Below, piece after piece: positions 34,219 to 40,752 of a stretch of DNA of 40,752 nt. Position 1 is the stretch's first letter. Each line of letters begins with the position of its first letter. Under the pieces are notes generated by a model. It ran no database searches. It saw only the letters and a list, made by a program, of their open reading frames with translations, and was not told the DNA's origin. A program made the position numbers and the translations under genes. Source of the DNA: Microbacteriaceae bacterium PS02067 (GTDB lineage Bacteria > Actinomycetota > Actinomycetes > Actinomycetales > Microbacteriaceae); NCBI GenBank assembly GCA_029960085.1, contig JASCPG010000023.1, positions 1-40,752 on the forward strand, in the 5' to 3' direction.

Positions 34219-34971
34219 ATGGCGACGCGCGATGAGATGGCGAGAAGCTTCGGAGCGCAGGCGGGCGCGTACGAGCGGGGACGGCCGACGTATCCCGTGG
34301 AGGCGGTGGCATGGCTGCTCGACGGGGTGGGAGACGCCGCGCGGGTTGCCGACGTCGGCGCAGGCACGGGCAAGCTGACCGCCGTCGTGTCGCACCTGAT
34401 GGCCGAGCGCGGGGGAGAGATCATCGCCGTCGACCCGGATGCCGCGATGCTCGACACCCTTCGCGCGACGCTCCCCGGGACGGAGACGCTGGTCGGCACA
34501 GCCGAGCACGTGAACCTTCCCGACGAGAGTGTCGACGCTGTCGTCCTCGGGCAGGCGTGGCATTGGGTCGACCCGGTCGCGGCATCCGCGGAACTCGGCC
34601 GGATCCTCAAGCCCGGGGGGACGCTCGGCCTCATCTGGAACAGTCGGGACGAGTCGGTGCAGTGGGTGGCGCGACTGGGCGGAATCATGCAGGGGAGCAA
34701 CGCAGAGCTGTTTCTCGCCGCGGGTGGGCCGTCATCCGCGCCGCCGTTCGAGGAGTTCGAGGAGCACCAGTGGCGCTGGGTGCGGACGATGATGCGCGAC
34801 GAACTCCTCGCGATGGTGCACTCGCGCAGCTACGTCATCACGGCATCCGAGGACGAGCGTGCCCGCATCGACGACGAGGTCGGGGCGCTCCTCGACGAGA
34901 TGGGTGTGGCGGGCGAGGCATCCGTCGAACTGCCCTACGTCACGCGCGCGTTCCGGTCGACGCGTCGCTGA
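34219..34971 (+). CDS. Class I SAM-dependent methyltransferase
   Basis: A 250-residue methyltransferase of the Methyltransf_11 type. Motif I is VADVGAGTGKLT, motif II has the acidic residue in IIAVDPDAAML, and VDAVVLGQAWHWVD is the motif IV region; the QAWHW string is typical of actinobacterial relatives. The first residues (MARSFGAQAGAYERGRPTYP) are a conserved N-terminal signature of that group. The methyl acceptor is unknown. Upstream in-frame codons belong to the divergent promoter region and are not needed. Confidence 0.88.
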   Translation: MATRDEMARSFGAQAGAYERGRPTYPVEAVAWLLDGVGDAARVADVGAGTGKLTAVVSHLMAERGGEIIAVDPDAAMLDTLRATLPGTETLVGTAEHVNLPDESVDAVVLGQAWHWVDPVAASAELGRILKPGGTLGLIWNSRDESVQWVARLGGIMQGSNAELFLAAGGPSSAPPFEEFEEHQWRWVRTMMRDELLAMVHSRSYVITASEDERARIDDEVGALLDEMGVAGEASVELPYVTRAFRSTRR

Positions 34972-35003
34972 CGCCCGTGCGAGGGCGGGCGGGGCCCGCC
35001 GCG

Positions 35004-35009
35004 TAGACT
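35004..35009 (+). promoter_or_regulatory. -10 box of ychF
   Basis: TAGACT, 8 nt before the GTG at 35018. No Shine-Dalgarno lies between, so the transcript is probably leaderless. Confidence 0.55.
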
Positions 35010-35017
35010 GGACTCCC

Positions 35018-36091
35018 GTGGCTCTCACCATCGGAATCGTCGGACTGCCCAACGTCGGCAAGTCCACCCTGTTCAACGCCCTGACCAAGAACGACGTGCT
35101 CGCGGCGAACTATCCGTTCGCGACGATCGAGCCGAACGTCGGCGTCGTGAACCTGCCCGACCCGCGGCTCGCGAAGCTCGCCGAGGTGTTCGGCTCGGAG
35201 CGGCTGCTGCCGGCAGCCGTGTCGTTCGTCGATATCGCGGGGATCGTGCGCGGCGCGAGCGAGGGTGAGGGGCTCGGCAACAAGTTCCTCGCGAACATCC
35301 GCGAGGCGGATGCCATCGCGCAGGTCGTCCGCGGCTTCGCCGACAGTGATGTCGTGCACGTCGACGGGGACGTGAACCCGAAGAACGACATGGAGACCAT
35401 CAACGCCGAGCTGCAGCTCGCCGACCTCGAGACGCTCGAGAAGGCGATCACGCGCTACGAGAAGGAGGTGCGCGGCAAGAAGCTCGATCCGTCGGTGCTC
35501 GCCGCCGCCGAGGCGGCTCGCGATGCGCTGCAGCGCGGTGAGCTGCTGTCCGCGTCGGGACTCGATCTGGCTCCGATCCGCGAGCTCGGGCTCCTCACCG
35601 CGAAGCCCTTCATCTTCGTGTTCAACGTCGACGAGTCGGTGTTGACGGATGCCGCGCGCAAGGCCGAGCTGGAGGCGCTCGTCGCCCCGGCGAAGGCCGT
35701 TTTCCTCGACGCGAAGATCGAATCGGAGCTCATCGACCTCGACCCGGAGGATGCCGCGGAACTGCTGGCATCCACCGGGCAGGACGAGTCGGGACTCGAC
35801 CAGCTCGCCCGCATCGGCTTCGACACGCTCGGGCTGCAGACCTACCTGACGGCGGGCCCCAAGGAGGCGCGCGCCTGGACGATCGGCAAGGGCTGGAAGG
35901 CCCCGCAGGCGGCCGGCGTCATCCACACGGACTTCGAGAAGGGGTTCATCAAGGCCGAAGTCATCTCGTTCGACGACCTCATCGCGCTCGGCTCGGTCGC
36001 CGAGGCGCGCGCGAAGGGTAAGGCGCGCCTCGAGGGCAAGGACTACGTCATGCAGGATGGCGACGTCGTGGAGTTCCGCTTCAACGTGTAG
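35018..36091 (+). CDS. ychF: Redox-regulated ATPase YchF (OLA1 family)
   Basis: A universally conserved P-loop protein of the Obg group that prefers ATP and associates with ribosomes. The 357-residue protein has G1 GLPNVGKS (9-16), the switch and G3 region VDIAGIVRGASEGEGLGNKFL, and a G4 of NVDE type in place of the GTP-specific NKxD, consistent with ATP use. A coiled-coil insert (~125-190) and a C-terminal TGS domain (LQTYLTAGPKEARAWTIGKGWKAPQAAGVIH ... DGDVVEFRFNV) complete it. The GTG at 35018 matches the family N-terminus. It marks the end of the conserved chromosomal block. Confidence 0.96.
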   Translation: MALTIGIVGLPNVGKSTLFNALTKNDVLAANYPFATIEPNVGVVNLPDPRLAKLAEVFGSERLLPAAVSFVDIAGIVRGASEGEGLGNKFLANIREADAIAQVVRGFADSDVVHVDGDVNPKNDMETINAELQLADLETLEKAITRYEKEVRGKKLDPSVLAAAEAARDALQRGELLSASGLDLAPIRELGLLTAKPFIFVFNVDESVLTDAARKAELEALVAPAKAVFLDAKIESELIDLDPEDAAELLASTGQDESGLDQLARIGFDTLGLQTYLTAGPKEARAWTIGKGWKAPQAAGVIHTDFEKGFIKAEVISFDDLIALGSVAEARAKGKARLEGKDYVMQDGDVVEFRFNV

Positions 36092-36643
36092 AGCCATTGA
36101 CGCTCGTCCTGCTTTTCTGATCTGTCATCGGATCGTTCGGCAGCATGGAAGCCGAGCATCTGCGGCGATGGGAACACAGCGACACTTTCAGCCTGCTCCG
36201 CTGGAGCCTGATCTGCCGGAACGATGAACCGATCTGTTCTGACGCGGTGAGGACCAGCGGTGCGCGTGTTTCTGGTTACCGCGCACGGATGTCCTCTGCG
36301 CTGGCTTCGTCTCGCGACTGGCTGAGCTCACCGTGAGGAGTGCTGACGTGTGCCGAACCGACCGAATGCCTATCGACGACGTAATCCGGTGAGGCTCGGC
36401 TTCATCGTGGGGCCTGTAAGTGGGACCGCGACCGCTCGCGCCGATGTCGTGGCGCGGGAGCGCTTGAGCGGGCTCGATCCCGGCAGTGGGCGGCCGTGAC
36501 GCGGCTCGGGCTCTCGGGCAGCCGGAGGGTCTGTGGTGCGGCTTCTCGTAGCGCCGCATGTCGTTGGGCCAAGCGGAGGACGGCGCTGCCACCACGCTCT
36601 GGGCGGTGCCGTCGAGACGGACACTTCCCGAATCGAACCATAT
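36092..36643. other. 550-bp region without a supported gene
   Basis: This stretch lies between ychF and the TetR operator. Short open frames exist on both strands, such as 36188-36595 (minus), but none has a recognisable product or convincing ribosome site. It is less GC-rich than the flanking core genes, and the GGATGCC-type heptamer common elsewhere is absent. It may be the decayed left part of the accessory insert. Confidence 0.5.
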
Positions 36644-36671
36644 TGAGTATGCTCAGTAATGAGCAGACTCA
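36644..36671. promoter_or_regulatory. 28-bp operator-like palindrome upstream of tetR
   Basis: TGAGTATGCTCA and TGAGCAGACTCA are inverted repeats (11 of 12 matches) separated by GTAA. It ends 16 bp before the ATG at 36688, covering the expected promoter. Binding by the TetR product, with repression of its own operon, is the simplest reading. Confidence 0.65.
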
Positions 36672-36687
36672 TTGAGAGGTCATCCTG

Positions 36688-37290
36688 ATGGTTGCTGTGC
36701 TCCCTGCATCCGGGCGCCGCGCGCGCGACATGGTCGATAAGCGCGCTCGCATTCTCGATGCCGCGCGTCAGCTCTTTGCTGAGCGGGGGTTTTCGTCCGT
36801 GACGACTCAGGAGGTGTCGACGGCTGCGGATATCGCGACTGGGACGCTGTTTCGGTATGCATCGACCAAAGCGGAACTGCTGCTGATGGTCTACAACGAA
36901 GAGTTCGCCGCCGCTGTTGCGAGCGGTGAGGCAGCGTCCGCTACCGCTTGCACCAGCGATCAGGCGGCATGGGCGATGGTCAAGCCTGTCGTCGCCTTTG
37001 CCGCTGACAATCGTGAGAACTCCACGATGTACCTCCGCGAGTTGCTGTTCGGCTCACATCGGGAGCGCTTTCGCGACGAGGGGATCGCGCTCGTCGCGCG
37101 CTGGGAGCACGCTCTTGCAGAACGACTCGGCGGCGGCACGAGTTCCGCGCTGGCGGCTCGGTCGATCTTCGGCGTTCTCACGCTGTGGATCTCGGGAACG
37201 GGCGATGAGCACCGACCGCTGCCCGTGATCCGAGCTCAGATTGAGCAGATCGTCGCCGGGGCTTCATCCGGAGGAAACTCGATCGACTAG
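36688..37290 (+). CDS. TetR-family transcriptional regulator
   Basis: A 200-residue one-component regulator. The N-terminal TetR helix-turn-helix is clear at ~17-63: ILDAARQLFAERGFSSVTTQEVSTAADIATGTLFRYASTK. The C-terminal half (~70-200) is helical and probably binds a small lipophilic ligand. Because the next genes act on fatty acids, an unsaturated fatty acid or its CoA ester is a plausible inducer (inference). A Shine-Dalgarno GAGAGG lies 8 nt before the ATG at 36688; an internal ATG at 36730 would also give a complete domain. A 41-bp gap leads to the dehydrogenase. Confidence 0.92.
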   Translation: MVAVLPASGRRARDMVDKRARILDAARQLFAERGFSSVTTQEVSTAADIATGTLFRYASTKAELLLMVYNEEFAAAVASGEAASATACTSDQAAWAMVKPVVAFAADNRENSTMYLRELLFGSHRERFRDEGIALVARWEHALAERLGGGTSSALAARSIFGVLTLWISGTGDEHRPLPVIRAQIEQIVAGASSGGNSID

Positions 37291-37331
37291 GGCGCGTGCG
37301 GTCGTGCGCGTCATCGACGAAAAGAGGAGTT

Positions 37332-38189
37332 ATGGGAACCACCATCCGCAAGGTCAGCGTGCTCGGCACGGGAGTGCTCGGCGCTCAGATTGCATACCAA
37401 GTCGCATACAGCGGCTTCGAGGTCGTCGCCTACGACATCGACCAACAGGCTCTCAGTACAGCACGCGAGCGCTTCGAGCGGCTCTCTCACACGTATCAGG
37501 CGGAAGTTCCCGGCGCCGACGATGTGCGCACGAGCGCCGCATCGCGTTGGTTGCGGCTGACCGACGATCTCGCGGATGCCGCGAAAGACGCGGACCTCAT
37601 CATCGAGGCGATCCCCGAGCGGCTGGACCTCAAGCGGGAGACGTTTGCGAAGCTCAATGAACTGGCACCGGCGTCGACCATCTTTGCCACGAACTCGTCA
37701 ACGCTACTGCCGAGCGCCATGGCAGATTCGACCGGAAGGCCCGACAAGTTCCTCGCCTTGCACTTTGCGAACAGAGTGTGGCAATTCAACACTGCAGAAG
37801 TCATGGGGACGGAGCGCACGGACCCTGCCGTCACCGAGGAGCTGACCGCCTTCGCGGGAGCAATCGGCATGATCCCCATCGTCGTGCATAAGGAGAAAGC
37901 CGGATACGTTCTCAACTCTCTGCTCGTCCCTCTGCTCAACTCGGCGCTCACGCTGGCGGCCGGCGGCTACGCCGGAGTGGAGGATATCGACCGCACATGG
38001 CGGATCGCGACGGGGGCGCCGCTCGGTCCGTTGCAGATCTACGACGTCATCGGATTGATGACCCCGTATAACATTCTCGCCTACGGATCAGATGGAGACC
38101 GAGAGCTGGCTGCGTGGCTGAAGACGAACTACATCGATCAGAACAAGCTGGGCGTCTCCAGCGGCGAGGGCTTCTACAAGTACGCGTGA
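37332..38189 (+). CDS. 3-hydroxyacyl-CoA-dehydrogenase-like protein, altered active-site motif
   Basis: A 285-residue NAD enzyme with the 3HCDH fold: N-terminal Rossmann domain (VLGTGVLGAQIA, VVAYDID) and C-terminal helical domain (KEKAGYVLNSLLVPLLNSAL ... GAPLGPLQIYDVIGL). H144 and E156 keep the spacing of the catalytic His-Glu pair, and ATNSS is present. The usual HFFNP-type segment is replaced by HFANRVWQFNTAE: the Pro is Arg and bulky residues follow. That suggests a substrate other than short 3-hydroxyacyl-CoA. Next to an oleate hydratase, oxidation of 10-hydroxystearate to the 10-oxo acid is a good candidate (inference). GAGGAG precedes the ATG. Confidence 0.88.
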   Translation: MGTTIRKVSVLGTGVLGAQIAYQVAYSGFEVVAYDIDQQALSTARERFERLSHTYQAEVPGADDVRTSAASRWLRLTDDLADAAKDADLIIEAIPERLDLKRETFAKLNELAPASTIFATNSSTLLPSAMADSTGRPDKFLALHFANRVWQFNTAEVMGTERTDPAVTEELTAFAGAIGMIPIVVHKEKAGYVLNSLLVPLLNSALTLAAGGYAGVEDIDRTWRIATGAPLGPLQIYDVIGLMTPYNILAYGSDGDRELAAWLKTNYIDQNKLGVSSGEGFYKYA

Positions 38190-38210
38190 GCGTGCGGAAA
38201 GGCATCACCC

Positions 38211-40016
38211 ATGTACTACAGCAGCGGCAATTACGAAGCGTTCGCCCGCCCGCGTAAACCGGAAGGAATCGACGAGAAGACCGCTTGGTTCGTCGGAGCT
38301 GGACTCACCTCGATGGCTTCGGCGGTGTTCATGATCCGTGACGGCCAACTGCCCGGAAATCGCATCACGATCCTCGAGCGCCTCGATCTCCCCGGAGGCG
38401 CGCTCGACGGCATCCGTAAGCCGAAAAAGGGCTTCGTGATCCGTGGCGGCCGGGAAATGGAAGATCACATGGAATGCCTGTGGGACTTGTTCCGCACGAT
38501 CCCCTCCCTCGAGGTCGACGGGTCCGTGCTCGACGAGTTCTACTGGCTCAACAAGGACGACCCGAACTTCTCGCTCAACCGCGTCACTCACAACCGGGGC
38601 GACGAATTCGTCACCCGCAATGAGTTCGGGTTGAGCGAGAAGGCTCAGAAGGAGATGGTCAGGGTTTTCCTTTCGTCCCGCGAGGAGATGGAGGACAAGC
38701 GCATCGATGAGGTCTTCGGAGAGGACTTCCTCAGCAGCAAGTTCTGGCTGTATTGGCGTACCATGTTCGCTTTCGAAAACTGGCACTCCGCCCTGGAGAT
38801 GAAGCTGTACCTTCATCGGTTCGTACATCACATCGGCGGTTTGCCCGATCTGTCGGCTCTCAAGTTCACCAAGTACAACCAGTACGAATCGCTCGTGCTG
38901 CCGATGTACAAGTGGTTGCTGGACCAGGGTGTGAAGTTCGAGTTCTCCACGGAGGTCACCGACATCGACTTCGCTTTTGATGACGATCGCAAGCAAGCCA
39001 CCCGCATCCATTGGCTGAAGCAGGGCGTGGAGGGCGGCGTCGACCTGGGCCCGAACGACCTTGTTCTCGCGACCATCGGTTCTCTCACAGAGAACTCCGA
39101 CGACGGAGACCACCACCGCGCCGCGAAGCTCGACACGGGGCCGGCTCCGGCGTGGGATCTGTGGCGGCGGATCGCCGCCAAGAGCCCGTCATTTGGGCGG
39201 CCAGAGGTCTTTGCTGGCGATATTGAGAAGACCAAGTGGGAATCGGCGACCGTCACAACGGTCGGCCCCGAGATCCCCGCCTTCATCGAGAAGATCGCCA
39301 AGCGCGACCCGTTCTCGGGCAAGGTCGTCACCGGCGGCATCGTCACTGCCAAGGACTCGGCTTGGCTCATGAGTTGGACGGTCAACCGCCAGCCGCACTT
39401 CAAGGCGCAGTCGGATGACGAGATCGTGGTCTGGGTTTATGGGCTGTTCGTGGACACCCCCGGCGACTACACCAAGAAGACCATGCAGGAGAGCACAGGC
39501 GAGGAAATCACGCAAGAGTGGCTGTATCACATCGGAGTGCCGGTTGAGGACATCCCGCGGCTCGCGGCGGAGGGCGCCAAGACCGTGCCGGTGATGATGC
39601 CCTACGTCACGTCGTTCTTCATGCCTCGCAAAGCGGGCGACAGGCCCGATGTCGTGCCCGCGGGGGCAGTGAACTTCGCATTCATCGGACAGTTCGCCGA
39701 GACGACCCGCGACACGATCTTCACGACGGAGTACTCTGTTCGCACCGGCATGGAAGCGGCCTATCAGCTACTCGGAATCGACCGCGGCGTTCCGGAGGTC
39801 TACAACTCGACCTATGATCTCCGATTCCTGCTCAAGGCGACGTCGCGCTTGCGTGACGGTGCGGAGGTGGAGTTGCCCGGACCGAAATTCGTCGGCAATC
39901 GAATCATCAAGCGACTGGACCACACCCAGATCGGACAACTCCTGACCGACTTCGGACTGATTCCGGAAGTGGCTGAGACGATGCGACGCACACGTGACGA
40001 CGACGCGATCGCGTGA
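38211..40016 (+). CDS. ohyA: Oleate hydratase
   Basis: This FAD-dependent hydratase (formerly myosin-cross-reactive antigen) adds water to the cis-9 double bond of oleic or related acids to give 10-hydroxy fatty acids. The 601-residue protein has the FAD motif VGAGLTSMAS (29-34), ILERLDLPGGALDG and RGGREMEDHMECLWDLF; E82 in GGREME and Y200 in MKLYLHRF match the catalytic Glu and Tyr of characterised enzymes by position. LDEFYWLNKDDPNFSL and FIGQFAETTRDTIFTTEYSVRTGMEAAY are also family hallmarks. It starts 21 bp after the dehydrogenase stop with GGAAAGG upstream. Likely role: detoxifying free unsaturated fatty acids. Confidence 0.96.
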   Translation: MYYSSGNYEAFARPRKPEGIDEKTAWFVGAGLTSMASAVFMIRDGQLPGNRITILERLDLPGGALDGIRKPKKGFVIRGGREMEDHMECLWDLFRTIPSLEVDGSVLDEFYWLNKDDPNFSLNRVTHNRGDEFVTRNEFGLSEKAQKEMVRVFLSSREEMEDKRIDEVFGEDFLSSKFWLYWRTMFAFENWHSALEMKLYLHRFVHHIGGLPDLSALKFTKYNQYESLVLPMYKWLLDQGVKFEFSTEVTDIDFAFDDDRKQATRIHWLKQGVEGGVDLGPNDLVLATIGSLTENSDDGDHHRAAKLDTGPAPAWDLWRRIAAKSPSFGRPEVFAGDIEKTKWESATVTTVGPEIPAFIEKIAKRDPFSGKVVTGGIVTAKDSAWLMSWTVNRQPHFKAQSDDEIVVWVYGLFVDTPGDYTKKTMQESTGEEITQEWLYHIGVPVEDIPRLAAEGAKTVPVMMPYVTSFFMPRKAGDRPDVVPAGAVNFAFIGQFAETTRDTIFTTEYSVRTGMEAAYQLLGIDRGVPEVYNSTYDLRFLLKATSRLRDGAEVELPGPKFVGNRIIKRLDHTQIGQLLTDFGLIPEVAETMRRTRDDDAIA

Positions 40017-40053
40017 GGCCCGGGTGTACTGACCACAATCGCTGTTGACGTAG

Positions 40054-40117
40054 GAGAGACCTCCGGGGTCGAGTTGGAGCCGTCCAGTTGTTCAGCTCGA
40101 ACCCACGGAGGTCTCTC
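40054..40117 (+). repeat. Imperfect long inverted repeat before the transposase remnant
   Basis: GAGAGACCTCCG (40054-40065) and CGGAGGTCTCTC (40106-40117) are perfect arms, and further matches (GGGTCGAG with GCTCGAACCC) extend the stem. It ends directly at the TTG start of the broken transposase, so it probably belonged to the insertion element. Confidence 0.6.
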
Positions 40118-40400
40118 TTGTCTCACGCTCCCGGCTGGCGCGCACCGGCACCTTGATCGTGGTTCAGCGCATCGGATCCGGGCGTGCGGTCGCGCGAGTC
40201 GCGGCGGACACGGTCACTTCTCGTATGACGGCGTGGTGGTGGCGGTTCCGTGCGGCGGGTGTGTCTCGGAGTTGGGCCGGGCCCGCGCCGCTGGCGCCCA
40301 TCCGCATCGAACCGGTCCGTGCCAGGAGACGCAGGGGCGGATCATGCGGGAACTGACCCGCCGCGCAGCCGGTTGATCTTCATCCGTGTCTACTCGTGTG
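40118..40400 (+). pseudogene. Decayed IS481-family transposase fragment
   Basis: Starting at TTG 40118, the frame reads LSHAPGW and hits a stop. One base away it continues as RLARTGTLIVVQRIGSGRAV and then ARVAADTVTSRMTAWWWRFRAAGVS, matching the N-terminal helix-turn-helix of IS481-type transposases (SHANARL ... VQRI..GRPVAHVA..MGIS..TAW.W..RFRAEG). A further shift near 40340 gives GRIMRELTRRAAG. At least two frame changes and the loss of the whole DDE domain make it non-functional. Its left end may be near TGTACTGACC at 40025. Confidence 0.7.
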
Positions 40401-40498
40401 TCTTCTCCAGGCTATCGGCGGAGTGCTGTCAACCCCTTTGAGGAGCGAATCATCGACGCCTAGCGTCGGGATCGCCGTACTCATCGGAAGGAAGCACC

Positions 40499-40708
40499 AT
40501 GTCCGCATTCAGGTTCTGGCTCGTCGTGGCTGTCGTCGGAGCAGGCGCCTACGTGCTCGGCGCACGCGCGGGGCGTTCGCGCTACCGCGAGATCAGCACC
40601 GCCGCGAAGCACCTCTGGGACGACCCCTCGCTGCGCAAAGCCCGCTCCCAGTCGCGCAAGATCGTCGACAAGGCGGCGAAGAAGGCCGCCAAGAAGCTCG
40701 GCGTCTGA
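40499..40708 (+). CDS. Small basic membrane protein
   Basis: A 69-residue protein with one N-terminal transmembrane helix (~5-23, FWLVVAVVGAGAYVLGARAG) and a Lys/Arg/Ala-rich cytoplasmic helix (KARSQSRKIVDKAAKKAAKKLGV) that could lie along the membrane or contact nucleic acid. It resembles YtxH-like actinobacterial small proteins in layout only. GGAAGGAAG precedes the ATG. TAGCGT within the small palindrome CGACGC-CTA-GCGTCG (about 40455-40469) could be its -10 box. Confidence 0.78.
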   Translation: MSAFRFWLVVAVVGAGAYVLGARAGRSRYREISTAAKHLWDDPSLRKARSQSRKIVDKAAKKAAKKLGV

Positions 40709-40752
40709 CCGGCGGCCGCCGCCGCGTGGCCGTCGTCGGCTCTCACCGACGG

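Noticed and set aside
34982..35003. GC-rich palindromic run (GGGCGGGCGGGGCCCGCC) before ychF as an operator
   Set aside because: Low-complexity GC sequence with short self-complementarity (GGGCCC) expected by chance at this GC content.
36188..36595. 135-codon minus-strand open frame in the gap after ychF
   Set aside because: No family resemblance, no Shine-Dalgarno or -10 box at the expected distance, and biased basic composition.

Overview
The window comes from a high-GC actinobacterium, most likely Microbacterium or a close Microbacteriaceae relative. The base composition is strongly GC-biased and GTG/TTG starts are common. Many genes have a TANNNT -10 box ending 6-8 nt before the start codon (leaderless pattern). 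The gene order greA-DUF4307-...-trhA-uppS, phoH2, fum, xseB-xseA, ispH, glpX and ychF resembles the Rv1080c-Rv1112 neighbourhood of Mycobacterium tuberculosis (synteny recalled, not searched).

Layout. 1-2.9 kb: a 5'-truncated mycosin-type subtilase (type VII secretion) followed by a type II NADH dehydrogenase and a strong terminator. 2.9-3.0 kb: an unusual tRNA gene with a UAA anticodon but a short variable loop. 3.1-8.6 kb: a DUF2510/DUF4177 protein, a DUF4352-type membrane protein, a NYN/LOTUS RNase-like protein, a NERD nuclease-like protein, a second YidC-like insertase with a small membrane partner, and a secreted TNase/excalibur lipoprotein. 8.7-14.3 kb: a PLP racemase/aldolase-like enzyme coupled to an FAD sugar-lactone oxidase, then LemA-AI-2E transporter-ilvA with overlapping reading frames. 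14.5-17.5 kb: greA, DUF4307, a small membrane protein, a hemolysin-III family protein and a short-chain prenyl diphosphate synthase. 17.5-20.4 kb: a class V aminotransferase-like protein, then a 49-codon ORF overlapping phoH2 (PIN + PhoH ATPase) by GTGA. 20.5-26.5 kb (minus strand): xseA-xseB-DUF4245-carbonic anhydrase-fumC-histidine kinase-response regulator. 26.6-36.1 kb: ispH, a DUF6264-like protein, divergent fbaA and glpX around a palindromic intergenic region, a tiny membrane protein, rmuC, a DEDDh exonuclease, a zinc alcohol dehydrogenase, a methyltransferase and ychF.

36.1-40.4 kb looks like an accessory insert. It holds a gene-poor stretch, a TetR regulator with a palindromic operator, a 3-hydroxyacyl-CoA-dehydrogenase-like protein with an altered active-site motif, an oleate hydratase, and a decayed IS481-type transposase. 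The likely job is sensing unsaturated fatty acids and converting them to 10-hydroxy and perhaps 10-oxo acids. The window ends with a small basic membrane protein.

Most of the window is housekeeping. The points most worth a second look are the odd tRNA, the small ORF coupled to phoH2, the one-base shift in a 15-bp repeat at the xseA 3' end, the roughly sevenfold enrichment of GGATGCC/GGCATCC (depleted in the insert), and the oleate hydratase cassette. All calls rest on reading the sequence and memory of families; no searches were run.
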